Shown here one piece after another: positions 40,600 to 52,292 of a stretch of 64,000 bases of DNA. Each line of letters opens with the position of its first letter. The stretch's first letter is position 1. The translations under genes and the position numbers were made by a program. Origin of the DNA: Lunularia cruciata (Eukaryota; Streptophyta; Marchantiopsida; Lunulariales; Lunulariaceae); NCBI GenBank assembly GCA_948567375.1, contig OX419762.1, positions 30,881,465 to 30,945,464 on the forward strand. Reading direction: 5' to 3'. The notes beneath the pieces are model-generated. The model was not told the origin of the DNA, searched no databases, and worked only from the letters and a program-made list of their open reading frames with translations.

Positions 40600-43500
40600 A
40601 AAATAGTGTGATTTGTGTAGATGCATTCATTTAATTGTTATAGGAAAATTCCACCAATGGAAGTAAGGTGTCTCACCTTTCTTTCTATTTTAAGGTGAAG
40701 CCACAGAGCATGTCCTCAATAGTGCAATTGGCCTGCTCTATTTGTCTATTGGTTTGTGAGTGGTATGTCATGGACATGGCAAGTTTGGTTTTGAATACAC
40801 CAAAGAGTGTTCTCCAAAAAAACTAGTGAATTGAGTGCTCTAATTGGTGATGAGCACTTCAGAAAGGACATGGTGAGAAAAGACCATAGTTAAGTATAAT
40901 TGAGCTAATTGTGTAGTTGTGTCATTCATCGTATGACACACATGAATCATTTTGTTGAGTTGGTCTACAAAGACTACAATGGAGTCAAAACCTAAGGTGG
41001 TCTTGGGCAATTCACAAACTAGGTCCATGTTTACCTACTCCCAACATTGTGTAAGAGTAGAGAGGGGTTGAAGAAGTCTTGTGGAAGCATGATTAGAGGC
41101 TTTATTTTGTTGAAAGAGTAGGTAGCTTTGAATGTACTCCATCACATTGTTCCTCATCTTAGGCCAATAACAATTGCATTTGATTGCATCTAAGGTCTTG
41201 TCTACTCCAACATGACCTACAATGGTGGAATCAAGACATTCCACTAGGATGGTGGTTCTTAGGTCTAGAGCATCCAAGATCCATAACTTGCCATCACAAA
41301 AAGTGAGTCCTTGGGTACTAATTATGCCTTTGGATGATTGAGTTCCTACAATATGTGGGTCAGTTTTCATAGCAATAAGAAAATTTTGCCAAAATTTTGG
41401 TTCATCTTGACCTCTACAACCAAATTGTTCACCATAGGCATTTGGGTGAATGCATTTGAAAGTTGCTTCTTGCCTTTCACATATATGATTTTCATGTTGA
41501 ACCTTTGTTTCCACTCTGCACAAAACTATTGATAGGATAGATATTTTTGTATCTTGAGGTAGACTAGTGGTTTATGTTTGTCTCCACTACAAATGCCATC
41601 TTGCCAAGATATACTTCCAATGCTTGGTTTCAAGGAAAATAGCCAACTCTTCTCTTTTGATGGTGTGATTGTTGTGCTCTATTGGCAACAAATTTTGATA
41701 CAAATATGCAATTGGGTGCCATCCGTCACTCCATTTTTATTCTATAACTACTCCTATTGCAATGCTTGATGCATCTATAGCCAACTTGACAAGACATGTT
41801 GGGTCATACTATTTCAAGATTGGTGCATGCAGTAATGTATCCTTGAATTCTTGAAAGACCAATTCTCGTGTTGTTCCCAACATCTACTTCTTTCTCTTGC
41901 CAAGTAGTGCTATTAGAGGTTGTGTGACCTTGGAAAAGTCCTTGACAATAAAACCCAATCAATCCCAAGAAACTCTTGAGTTTAGTCTGATCTTTTGGAG
42001 CACTCCATTTTTTAATGACAGCTATTTTATCTATTAAAACTTGGATATCTTTTGTACTTACTCTATGCGCCAAGTAATCTACTTCAAACTTGCCAAACTT
42101 GCACTTTGAGACTTTGGCTTACAACTAGTTTTTCCAAAAATCTAGAGGACTTCTCACAAATGTTGTTTGTACTCCTTCATTGTCCTATTATAGACTAAGA
42201 TGTCATCAAGGAAAATTATAATAGACTTATCCAAGTATGAATGAACATGTCATTTATCAAACTTATAAAAGAGGCAGGTGCTTGGTGAGGCCAAACTACA
42301 TCCTTAGGTACTCAAAGTGACCATACCTTGTTTGAAAAGTAATTTTGTGTATGTTTTCTTATGTGAACTTGATTTGGTTATGACCGCTCCATAGATCAAG
42401 TTGGGTGAAGGTTTTTGCCCCGTTGAGTTGATCAAACAAGTTATCCATGCAAGGTAATTAGTATTTTTTCTTCATATTCTGTTGATTTAGGCTCGATAGT
42501 CAATGCACATTTGCATTGTACCGTACTTCTTCTTCACAAACAAGACAAGAGCCTCATATAGTGATATATTAGGTTGGATAAAACGTTTTTGTAGCATATC
42601 TTCAATGGGCTTTGCACTCCTCCAAGTCATGAGGTGATAGTCAATATGGGGCATTACAAGGAGGTGTTTTCCTAGTAAGTATCTCAATTTTATGATCTAC
42701 TCTCCTTTTTGGTGATAATCCTAAAGGTAAATCATCAAGAAAGACATCTTGGAACTCTTTGACCACATCTTTCAAATTCAAAGGAATTTGTCTATCAACA
42801 AGTGCACTCCTGAATTCTCTTATTAGACTCATGGAACATCTATATGTCTTGCCAATAGTTGTTATCTCTATGACATAGATAGGTGATTCTTTCCTTTGCA
42901 ATCTTTCTCTATCTCCAATTATCTTTCATTGGCTAGTTCTCACTATTTTATTCTTCCAACTACCATGGGGTTGTAGTGCTCTATCCCCAGCATGCCTAAG
43001 ATCACATCATAATGAGCTAACTATATCACTTGCCACTCAATTTCTTTGTGATACTCTCCTACAAAGAGTGTTATCTGTCTAGGAAATGATTCAATCCTCT
43101 TTATTTGACCATTAGATAACTCTACTTCTTCATTCTCATCTTTCTCTAGTTCCATTTCCAACCTTATTGCAATAGACCAAGACAATAAATTCTTTATTGC
43201 TCTAGGGTCTATCAATATTTTTACTTGATTGCCTTTAGGACAATAGTTATGATAATTAGTTGTGCATTTCTCTTCCTCAACCTTTATGCACTTGTCCTCT
43301 TCCACTCTCTACTTTTTCTCCTCTTCCTTGAGCTAGTAAGGTAGAGAGGTTCATTTATTGGTGATCTTTGTTTTCCAATGTGATTTTAGCATCTTCCTTT
43401 TTTATTTGTTTCTCCAAGTTGTTCAAAGGTTGCATATATGGAGTCCAAGAGCCTCCAGGAAGGTGTGCATGAAAACTGATGGTGATATGCCCAACTCAGC

Positions 43501-43790
43501 CACAATTATAACAATGGTCTTTACCACACTTGATTAAGAGCTTTTGCTAGTCTCATATTGGTTATCACAACCTATAGAGCAAGAAATGCCTCTATATATT
43601 CTTGTATATTGGTCTTCTACTTCAACCCCCATAGTAAAGTTTGAGCCATTTGCACATAATCCACAGATTGGAAATTCTTCAATAATTCTTCTTGCATCGC
43701 CATCCAAGTGATCCCTCTTCCTTCTACCAATGTTGACCATTCCTAAGCATCATACCATGGGAGGCTTTATTGATCAAGTGTGGTACCCAA
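40600..43790 (-). mobile_element. Old Ty3/gypsy fossil
   Basis: In minus-strand order this contains a gag knuckle region (about 43380-43740), protease-like sequence (about 43021-43305, DPRAIKNLLSW), the RT start (42487-42901, VVKEFQDVFLDDLP, KKKYGTMQMCIDYRA), RT/connection remnants (41804-42073, IGFYCQGL), RNase H remnants, the integrase zinc domain (GHVGVDKTLDAIKCNCYWPKM near 41150) and integrase core (MDLVCELPKTTLGFDSIVVFVDQ, 40840-41028). The RT wording VFLDDLP is that of chromovirus-type elements. I found no LTRs. It is broken in very many places and is ancient. Confidence 0.85.
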
Positions 43791-44547
43791 TTTTTTTGTT
43801 TTTCTCTTATTTATGGAGAAGAAGTGTACATAGAAGTTGTATTGCGCCTATATAGCATTAGAAGACAAAGAAAGGTGTCCTCGGGTTGTAACCCGAGGTA
43901 AAGTGACTTTGTGTCAAAAGGTGAAGTACTCATATTTGCCCTATCAGCCTGCAACCCAAAGTAAGGAGACTTCATCTTGGGGATGCTCAACCCAAGGTGA
44001 GGACAGTGTAACAACTTTCCTTTGGGGTTGGATATTCAAGAAGGTAGCGTGCACAAAAATGGATGGCCTATGAATGGGAGGAAATTGACAGTGACATGAG
44101 CATGAAGAAGGTGTGATTTCTTGGTAGAAATTCAAAGTGAAGAGAGACGGAAGAAACGCACCATTATAAAATTTGAGCTAGAGATGAATTAATGACAAGT
44201 AATTTTCCATTGCCATTAAGAAGTCATCTTGTGGGAGATCATGGGAAGGGAAGTGTAGTCAAAGATGCGCTAGTGTGTAGAGAGGAAGTTAGGAGAGTTA
44301 GTCCGGGAATCAGTAGGGAGAGTAGCTCCCAACCCAGAGTGGAAGAGAGAAAGATGGGAGGTGGGAAGAAGAACTCTGAATTTATAGTGAGAAATCATAC
44401 AATTTGGATGATAGATGTGATCACAAGAGTCGAAGTCTTGAGCAAGCTTCGGATCACATTCTTGGCATGGAACTGGAACATTAGCTTTCTAGGTTTCATG
44501 ACTTAGATCATTGAGAGTAAGTGTCTTGATGGCCTTGAGGGAGAAGG
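43791..44547 (+). pseudogene. Left part of an unrecognised locus, split by the chromovirus
   Basis: This purine-rich stretch contains one plus-strand reading segment (44192-44506: RSHLVGDHGKGSVVKDALVCREE). Its base composition is like that of 50154-52300, on the far side of the inserted chromovirus. The two are likely to be one older locus cut in two. I do not recognise a family and cannot say whether it was a host gene or a mobile element. It is broken. Confidence 0.4.
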
Positions 44548-44617
44548 TGTAACAATATGGAGTTTAGTGATGAAGTTAGTCAGGCTTACAAAGTAGAGAA
44601 TAAGACAAAATAGCCTA

Positions 44618-44825
44618 GAATATTCTAGAAGCATCTAAGAAGCTTCCTAGGAAGCTTCCCAACTAGTTAACTTGCGCCCTAAGCAGGTAGCTTCTAGAAG
44701 CTTCTATCTAGCTTAGCTTGCATGCCAAGTAGGCGGCTTCTAGAAGGACGCTTCTTGAAAAGCTTCCTAGTTAACTTGGCTTGCACTCCAAGAAAGCGGC
44801 TCAAGGAAGCTTCTTGAGAAGCTTC
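44618..44825 (+). promoter_or_regulatory. Cluster of heat-shock-element-like sites upstream of the LTR TATA box
   Basis: Two three-unit elements fit the nGAAnnTTCnnGAAn rule exactly: GAATATTCTAGAA at 44618-44630 and TTCTAGAAGCTTC at 44692-44704. Partial arrays lie at 44639-44658, 44738-44745, 44752-44759 and 44806-44825 (GAAGCTTCTTGAGAAGCTTC). The nearest ends about 20 bp before the TATA box. Heat-shock factors bind such arrays, and the copia element ONSEN uses the same arrangement for heat-driven transcription. The same sites occur in the 3' LTR (49815 onward) and partly in the old LTR at 1-233. Confidence 0.75.
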
Positions 44826-44844
44826 AAGGGTCTTGTATGCTACC

Positions 44845-44852
44845 TATAAATA
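44845..44852 (+). promoter_or_regulatory. TATA box of the chromovirus LTR
   Basis: TATAAATA lies about 105 bp before the LTR end, so transcription would be expected to start near 44875-44885. The box is also present in the 3' LTR and the relic at the window start. Confidence 0.75.
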
Positions 44853-44957
44853 CCAAGGCCGAAGCTCATGCTAGGCATTCGGAGTTTTCCCTCATTCAAG
44901 TGTCCCAATGTGAGCTTCCATTCTCCTATTTCTCTCCTCGGTTTCGGTCTTTTACAT

Positions 44958-44973
44958 TGGTATCAGAGCAGGA
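44958..44973 (+). promoter_or_regulatory. Primer-binding site for initiator tRNA-Met
   Basis: TGGTATCAGAGCAGG begins one base after the 5' LTR end. It is complementary to the 3' end of plant initiator tRNA-Met and is the standard priming site of plant chromoviruses. Confidence 0.93.
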
Positions 44974-45227
44974 ATGGGATGGATGGAATTTATGGACCAC
45001 CAAATCCACTTCCACCAAACCATTGGGACTTTCATGTCCAGATATTACCAAAGCATCATTTCACACAATTCATCACCTCACGCTTTGGGCAGGATTTTCT
45101 ACATATGATCACCGTGTCAGAGGAACCCTTGATACTTCCAGTTGTAACTTATGGAGAACGGTGGACGTGTTGTATCTATGTGTTATCAACTAGATAAATT
45201 GAGGGTAGTGTAATAGAGTAGTAGCGA

Positions 45228-46140
45228 TGGCGGCAATACCAGATGTTATCCTTGCAATGCAACAACAAATCGAGCATCTTACTCGATTGTTGGATGAACG
45301 AGACTAGCAACGACGAGAACAGATAGACAGAGCGCCAATTCGAGATGGAGAAGATTGCATTTGATTTCCGAAACTCAAGGTGTTTGAAGGCAAGAATCTT
45401 CCAGGCACAGTGGAGAATTTTGTGTTTGACTGTGAACGTTACTTTGAAGCCACCAATCTTCAAGACGAGCGGAAACAAATTCTCTTGGCTTCTAGCCAGT
45501 TGGATGGAGTGGCAAAACTTTGGTGGCGATTCCGAGTAGAAAGAGCTGAACGACAAATTGTTACACCAATTTTTACATGGGCAGAATTCAAGGATGCAAT
45601 ACTTGGTCGATTTCAAACTATAAATGCCACCCGAGCGGCACGAGATAAATTGGCAGAGTTGAGGCAGATTGGCTCAGTGAGAAGCTACATCACACAATTT
45701 CAAAATATCATCATGCAAATTCCAGATATCCAAGAAGGTGAAGTTCTGGATCGATTTGTGCGAGGATTGAAGTCACAAACCAGATTGGAGGTGACCATGC
45801 GAGAGCCACAGAATGTAGAAGAAGCCATGCAATTGGCTGAGCGTTTTGATTCCTTAGTTGCAACAACTTGGTCTCGACCTCGACCTACACAAAACCCACC
45901 AGTACCACGAGTGGAAGAACTGGTACCAATGGAGATTGATGCTATCCAATGAAGACCACTTGGTACAGCAGATAGAGAAAGATTACAACAAAATGGAGGT
46001 TGTTTTTATTGTCGCCAGTTGGGGCATCGCATTGCTGAATGTCCACTCAAGAATGGACGACCTCGACAAGTTGCCCAAGTGGAGGTTGTGGAGCGGAATG
46101 ATCAGGGAAACGAGGAATCCCAGTAGGAGATTTTGAGCCA
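45228..46140 (+). mobile_element. Gag region of the young chromovirus
   Basis: The region starts with MAAIPDVILAMQQQIEHL. A gag core follows: FEGKNLPGTVENFVFDCERYF, LASSQLDGVAKLWWRF, and LRQIGSVRSYITQFQNI at 45380-45952. It ends with a CCHC knuckle (CFYCRQLGHRIAEC) near 46008-46050. The core wording is that of chromovirus gag. Confidence 0.88.
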
Positions 46141-46152
46141 CCTATTGGGAGC

Positions 46153-49057
46153 TTGATTAGTTCCAATGGGATTGAAGGCTTGACCTATGCAAGTCTACTT
46201 CACTTGCAAGGTATGATATCTAATCGGGGTTGTAGAATTTTGGTTGATTCTAGAGGTTCAGAGAATTGCATGTCTATGCAAGTAGCAAAGGAATTGGGTA
46301 TTCCTATCAAGCCAGTGATAGAAAGTAGTTTGATGATGGCGGATGGTAGAAAGGGTTTTGCATTCCGCACCTTGCATCCTATTACCTTCAAGATTGGGAA
46401 GGAGTATTTGGAGTGTATGAGGTTTGTAGTGGCACCTCTACACTATGATATCATTATGGGTCTACCTTGGCTTGAATGTCATAAGGTTCAATTTGATTGG
46501 ACCCGACACCAAATTCAAGTACAACACCAAGGTAGGAATTTCCGATTAGGTTGTCTGGCACCTCTGAGTAAGACACCTAAGAATAGTCAGTCCCAAGATG
46601 GGAAGTTCGTCGAGAAGGTAGCCATAGAGCAAATTTGGAAGGGAGATGAGTCCCAAGATGGGAAGTTTGCCAGGAAGGCAACCATGGAGCAAGCTCGGAA
46701 GAGAGATGAGTCCCTAGAAGGGAAGTTTGTTAATGAAGCAGCCATAGAGCAAGCTTTGGAGGAAGATAAGTCTGTATTTGCGGTGTGGATCAAGCCGATT
46801 GCACAAGAACAATCTGAGGAGGACCAAGTGTCGCATCAAGCAACGGTTGATCGGATAGTTCAGGAGTTTGCAGATGTGTTTCTGGATGATCTGCCAAAGG
46901 GATTACCCTCTGATCGAGGTATGCCCTTCAAGATCGAGTTATTACTAGGGAGTACTCCAGTGAGTAGACCAATCTATCGGCTCTCACCAAAAGAGTTGGA
47001 GGAGTTGCGAACAACACTTACAGAGTAGTTGGAGAAGGACTTCATATGACATAGTACCTCTCCTTGGGGAGCACCGGTACTATTTGTTCCAAAGAAGGAT
47101 GGAGGACTTTGTTTCTGTATTGATTACCGTGGGCTCAATAAGCAAACCGTGAAGAATGCATATCCCTTGCCTCAGATCGATGACTTGCTTGATCAATTAA
47201 GTGGAGCACGCTACTTTTCCAAGCTAGATCTTTGTAGCGGCTATTAGCAAATTCCTATTGAAGGAGAGGACGTGAAAAAGACTGCCTTTCGCACAAGGTA
47301 TGGACATTTTGAGTGGAGAGTTCTACCTTTCGGACTCACTAATGCTCCAGCAGATCAGATGCATCGGGTGTTGGAGGGGCTATTGGATCAGTCCGTGGTA
47401 GTGTTCTTAGATGATATCTTAATCTATAGTAGGACAGAGGCAGAACACATGAATCATGTGCAAGAAGTCCTAAGACGACTACGACAGTGGAAATTTTACT
47501 GCAAGAAGTCAAAATGTGCTTTTTGGCAGAAGGAGGTTACCTTCTTGGGTCATAAGATCTCATCAGAGGGGATCAAGATGGAAGAAGAGAAGATCAAGGC
47601 CATTACTGATTGGCCTACCCCAAAGGATGCTACCAAAGTACGAGCATTCAATGGATTAGCCAATTTTTATTGACGGTTCATCCACTATTATGCTCACGTG
47701 GCTGCACCATTGACTGACCTCTTGGGAAAGAACTCGAGCTTCCAATGGACCACCAAGCATGAAGAAGCATTCCAGAAGTTAAAGCATATGGTGTCTTCAA
47801 GACCCATTCTTCAACCATATGATCCTCAACTACCTTGTGTGGTTGATTTTGATGCTTCTAACTTTGCAATTGGAGCTGTGTTGCAACAAGAATTTCCAGA
47901 TGGACTACATCCTATTGCCTTTGTGTCTTGCCGACTAAATACAGCTGAAAGAAATTACTCTGCTCAAGATCGGGAACAACTTGCAATGGTATATGCCACC
48001 AAGGTATGGAGGCATTATCTCTTGGGGAAACAAGTGATCATGCAAACTGATCACAAGCCATTGTTGCAGACCTTACACCTAGAGCACATGAAGAGTCGAC
48101 ATCATCGATGAGAAGAGCAACTCCAATTGTTCAACATCAAACTTGAGTACAAACCAGGTTGGTTCCATGTCATCCCTGATGCTCTATCACAATGACCTGA
48201 TTTGAAGTCTCTTCCTCTCATCGCGGCAGCAATTACGACGGTGTCAATTGATCCCAAGATTCATAACGAGTTTTGGTTAGCTCTACAGCAAGATCCCTTC
48301 TTCCAAATGGTACACGGTCGTCTGACAGCACACGACAAGGAGTACAACACCTTCTCCTTCAAGGAAGGCCTTTTATTCCATGAAGACCAGATCTATGTTC
48401 CAGCCAAAGGTGATCTTTGACTTGTGCGCCTTCAAGAAGCCCATGATTTACCAATAGCTAGTCACATGGGGGTGGACAAGACCTTGGGCACCCTCCAACA
48501 CCAATGGTGGTGGCCCAACATGACACGAGATGTTCAAGACTTTGTCCGATCATGTTAGAGCTGCCAACGTAACAAGGCCAGCAACCAGAAGCCGGGGTGG
48601 ACTCCTTCAACCACTTGCCGTTCCAGCAGCTCGTTGGGAGCATGTGAGCTTGGATCTCATCACATCCTTGCCAAAGACAAAAAAAGGACACACCACCATC
48701 GTGGTGTTTGTGGATAAGCTTAGTAAGCAAATCCACTTGGCACCAACATGTGATACCGTGGATGCTCCCACCTTAGCGCAAATCTACTTCGACAATGTCT
48801 TCAAGCATCATGGAATGCCACGCGTACTCATCTCCGACCGTGATCCTTGCTTTACCGAGAAGTTTTGGCAAGCACTCTTTCAGATACTCAGCACCAAGCT
48901 TGCTTTGTCCACGGCCTATCATCCTCAAACTGATGGACAAACCGAACGTGAAAATCGTACATTGGAGGATATGTTGCGTGCCTTTGTCAATGTCCACCAT
49001 ACCAATTGGAATGAATGTCTTGCCGCTACCAAATTTGCCTACAACAATTCCAAATAG
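46153..49057 (+). mobile_element. Protease-RT-RNase H-integrase region of the young chromovirus
   Basis: Protease-like sequence (RGCRILVDSRGS, IIMGLPWLECHKVQFDW) is at 46153-46560. Next come three near-identical 63-bp repeats in a linker (46590-46770; repeated SQDGKF), then RT (VFLDDLPKGLPSDRGMPFKIEL, MPLPFGLTNAP-like block, VVFLDDILIYS) at 46850-47680. RNase H (VVDFDASNFAIGAVLQQEF, QTDHKPL) is at 47698-48111. Integrase (HMGVDKTLGTLQHQWWWPNM, LDLITSLPKTKKGHTTIVVFVDKLSK, STAYHPQTDGQTER) runs from 48430 to 49057. The order is that of Ty3/gypsy pol. Confidence 0.93.
46590..46770 (+). repeat. Tandem 63-bp repeats in the protease-RT linker
   Basis: Three successive units read QDGKFVEKVAIEQIWKGDES, QDGKFARKATMEQARKRDES and LEGKFVNEAAIEQALEEDKS, each about 21 codons. 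This charged linker expansion lies between protease and RT; no function is known to me. Confidence 0.85.
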
Positions 49058-49165
49058 GCAAGCATCGGATTCTCTCCCTTCTTTCTCAATTTTGGCCAAG
49101 ATCTGCTTGTTCCAGATTCTCTTCTTGCTCCCCCTCCCTCTCAGGTTCCTCATACTTCTACATTC

Positions 49166-49740
49166 TTGACCACTATATCCCAATCTCTCCAACAAGCCAA
49201 ATCTCACCTCCTTGTTGCTCAGAATCACCAAAAACAATATGTAGACCATCATCGTTGTGATCTCACCTTTGAAGTTGGTGATAAAGTCATGCTATCCTCT
49301 AGTAACCTCCCTCTCCCACTTGATACCCAAGTTCGTAAACTTGCTCCTAATTGGATAGGACCCTTTGATATCACCCACATTATCTCTCCTGTTGCTTATC
49401 GTCTTGCCTTACCTTGTCACATGCGTATCCATCATATCTTTCATGTTTCCAAGTTGAAACCCTTTGTTCCTAACCCTTCTTACTTTTCCTCTCGAGTCCA
49501 ACCTCCCCCTCTTCCTATCCCTATCAATGATCATGAGGAGTACGAAGTTGATCGTATCCTTGCGCGTCGCCATATTCAACGAGGCCGTCACCAACATACG
49601 GAGTACAAGGTCCTTTGGAAAGGGTATCCCCTTCATGATGCCACATGGGAACCTCTTTCTCACCTCCAGAATGCACAGATGGCCATCAAGAAATTCGAAG
49701 CTTCACTGGCGACGAGGACGTCACCAACTAGCGGCGGGGG
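49166..49740 (+). mobile_element. Integrase C-terminus and chromodomain of the young chromovirus
   Basis: The GPY/F-type integrase end (VMLSSSNLPL, KLAPNWIGPFDI, HHIFHVSKLKPF) is followed by a chromodomain: YEVDRILARR, then EYKVLWKGYPLHDATWEP at about 49540-49660. Chromodomains of this group direct integration through methylated histone H3. Confidence 0.94.
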
Positions 49741-49744
49741 AATA

Positions 49745-50153
49745 TGTAACAATATGGAGTTTAGTGATGAAGTTAGTCAGGCTTACAAAGTAGAGAATAA
49801 GACAAAATAGCCTAGAATATTCTAGAAGCATCTAAGAAGCTTCCTAGGAAGCTTCCCAACTAGTTAACTTGCGCCCTAAGCAGGTAGCTTCTAGAAGCTT
49901 CTATCTAGCTTAGCTTGCACGCCAAGTAGGCGGCTTCTAGAAGGACGCTTCTTGAAAAGCTTCCTAGTTAACTTGGCTTGCACTCCAAGAAAGCGGCTCA
50001 AGGAAGCTTCTTGAGAAGCTTCAAGGGTCTTGTATGCTACCTATAAATACTTAGGCCGAAGCTCATGCTAGGCATTCGGAGTTTTCCCTCATTCAAGTGT
50101 CCCAATGTGAGCTTCCATTCTCCTATTTCTCTCCTTGGTTTTGGTCTTTTACA
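49745..50153 (+). repeat. 3' LTR of the young chromovirus
   Basis: This LTR is 409 bp, the same length as the 5' LTR, with five differences from it. All five are C in one LTR and T in the other on the plus strand. Heat-shock-element arrays are retained at 49815-49827 and 49889-49901. Confidence 0.95.
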
Positions 50154-52292
50154 AAAGGGAAGAGAGGAAATCTGGCTCGATGGATAGAGTCGGATTGGAG
50201 GTTAATACTCAAAAGAGAGGCGAGTGATGAGCAAGGATCCACGTACTTGGGGAAGGGAGAAGTAGTTGAAGAAACCTAAGAGGTGAGAGATGTCTTCTCT
50301 TCAACATGCACAAAGAATGACTACAAGGTCAAGAGCTATAAGGACCCGATGAAGAGAGGCATTGTAGCAGCAATGATGGCTCTCTTGAAGCCGGAGCAAA
50401 CCACTTATGTGATGAAACATCAAGCGGTATTCTTCCACAAGCTGTTTGTAGGGGAGCCGATCAATCGGGCAAAGTGTTTTCATCAACATGCAAGATAGAT
50501 GGTGTGGAACTTGCAAGACAAGTTGCCTCCACACTATATTGTGTTGTTTGCAGCCCACTTCTATTTGGGACTGAACTTGCTGAACGCAGCGGAGAGACAC
50601 AAGATGGTGTTGCACTTCCACCCTGATTTGAGAAGAGATGCTAATGTGGAGGAGCAATAGTACATCTTGCAGATAAGGAGCAGTGACAAGTACTACACAC
50701 AGACGGAGCAGAGTGTGCAATTGAAGGTGAACACTCCAAAGTCGAAGAAGAGGAGTCGACAAGGCAAAGAAGAAGAAGCGGTGACAAGACCTTGGAAGAC
50801 AAGGAAAGTAAACCCGAGGAGAGGCTTGGTGGTAATTGCATTGTCAGAAGAGGAGTTAGAAGGGCAGGCCAAGTGCAAGGAAGAAGATTCAGACAAGGAG
50901 GAAGAACCCAAATTTGTAGAGTAGGGAAATGAGCAGCGAGAGTCAAGATGGAGAGGAGATGCAATTGGTACCCGAGGAGGACAAAGGAAAGATGGAAATA
51001 GAAGAAGAATGTAACCTGCACGTAGAAGAAGAAGTTCCTAAGTAGAGCAGGAGGAGAAGAAGGTGACCATTCAACAAAGGATTTGCTCCAGAAAGAAGGC
51101 AAAGTATAAAGTGTGACCAAGTAAGGTAAGAGAAGTGGAGAGTGGAAGTTCAAGGAGCAAAGCTCCTTGAACTTTGCTTTGCTTTGCTTTGAACCATCCC
51201 AATAAGGCAATTGCAGCTGAGAAGATGAGTGTCAAGTGAAGAAGAGATGAAGAAGGAGAAAAGTCTGCAAGTTGAGATAAACTCAAGTGAAGGAGTAGAG
51301 TCTCTACGGGAGATTGTGTGCCCATTGTTAGTAAGTTGGAGCACAAGAAGAAGGAGATGCAATCAAAGTGTTTGGAGGTGAAGACTGTGTTGTAGGGGTT
51401 AGCATGATTAGAGGAAGAGAACTTGGAGTTGAAGAAGAATATAATCCAAAGTGAGGAGGAGAAGGAAGTACTCCAAGTAGATGCATTAGTATAGAATCAA
51501 GTAATTGAAAACTTGAAGAGAGAAGTGGGGAGTAGAGAAAGAATCATAGAGCAGAATGACATAGCAAGGGAAAGGTAGATAGCGGAGTATGAAATCTTGA
51601 AACAGTAGTTTGCTTATTCTCGATTAGAGATTATTCATGTTATGGCAAGAGTAGCAGAGAAGGAGCAAGAGCTTGATTGATTGATGGAGAGTGCAGAAGA
51701 AAAGAAGCAGCTCTGGCAAAGGGAGTTGACAGTGAGGTATAGAGAAGAAGAAAGACTGAGAGATTTACTCCATAATCTGGAGGAGAAGATTGTGCAACAG
51801 GAGAAGGAAAAGGAGACAATGAAAGCTGAGTTCAAGGTAGAACTAGCAATGTATAGGGAAGATTGTCTTGCAGATCAAGAACGGGAGAGAAGAATGAGAC
51901 TTGAACCATTGAAGGAGATTGTAGAAAAGATGAATGTCATGCTAAGTACGGAAGCCAGCGATTGGATTGAAGAAACAAGATTGCACAAGTTGAAGTTGTT
52001 GGTGCAAGAGATGAGGAGAAGAAATGCGAAGGATAAAGACTTGAATGCCTTGCTGATTAGTCTTAGAACTCGTGTAGATATGAAGATATTAGAAGTGGAA
52101 GATAATATCACAATTAGATTAGACTTGGTAAAATTGGAGATAGATAAACTTCGGAAGGATGTAAGAGCAAAACCCAAAGTAGATGACATAGGAGTACAAA
52201 TATCTTTGGAGTTATTATCAGAGATGTTAGAGAAGAGTGGGTCGGGAGATAAAGAGTTAGATAGATTACATGCTAGTGTAATTATAGATTAG
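50154..52292 (+). pseudogene. Broken coiled-coil locus, right of the chromovirus insertion
   Basis: A run of plus-strand reading segments is rich in E, K, R and Q. 50283-50498 reads MRDVFSSTCTKNDYKVKSY and KRGIVAAMMALLKPEQTTY. 50667-50924 is a basic then acidic stretch (KKRSRQGKEEEA, EEELEGQAKCKEEDSDKEEE). 51681-52292 is a 203-codon stretch predicted as long coiled coil (REEERLRDLLHNLEEKIVQQ). I do not recognise the family. It could be a host coiled-coil gene or a gag-like ORF of an unknown element. The locus is interrupted by many breaks and by the chromovirus insertion to its left. Confidence 0.45.

Larger units (their letters stand above)
44548..44956 (+). repeat. 5' LTR of the young chromovirus
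   Basis: This 409-bp LTR begins TGTAACAATATGG and ends CGGTCTTTTACA. U3 is dominated by GAA and TTC pentamers in heat-shock-element spacing. A TATAAATA box lies at 44845-44852. Confidence 0.95.
44548..50153 (+). mobile_element. Young Ty3/gypsy chromovirus with both LTRs
   Basis: This 5.6-kb element has two 409-bp LTRs (44548-44956, 49745-50153) differing at only five positions (about 1.2%). Next to the 5' LTR is a perfect initiator tRNA-Met primer-binding site (TGGTATCAGAGC at 44958-44969). Inside are gag with a CCHC knuckle, protease, RT, RNase H, integrase and a chromodomain, then a polypurine tract (GCGGCGGGGG) before the 3' LTR. Flanking 5-mers are GAAGG and AAAGG, a probable target-site duplication with one difference. 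It carries about a dozen breaks in its coding part, many for such similar LTRs. At plant-like substitution rates the LTR divergence suggests an insertion within roughly the last million years; the rate for this organism is unknown. Confidence 0.95.

Noticed and set aside
48773-49252. 159-codon minus-strand ORF within the chromovirus integrase
   Set aside because: It is antisense to a well-supported integrase region and has no independent domain.
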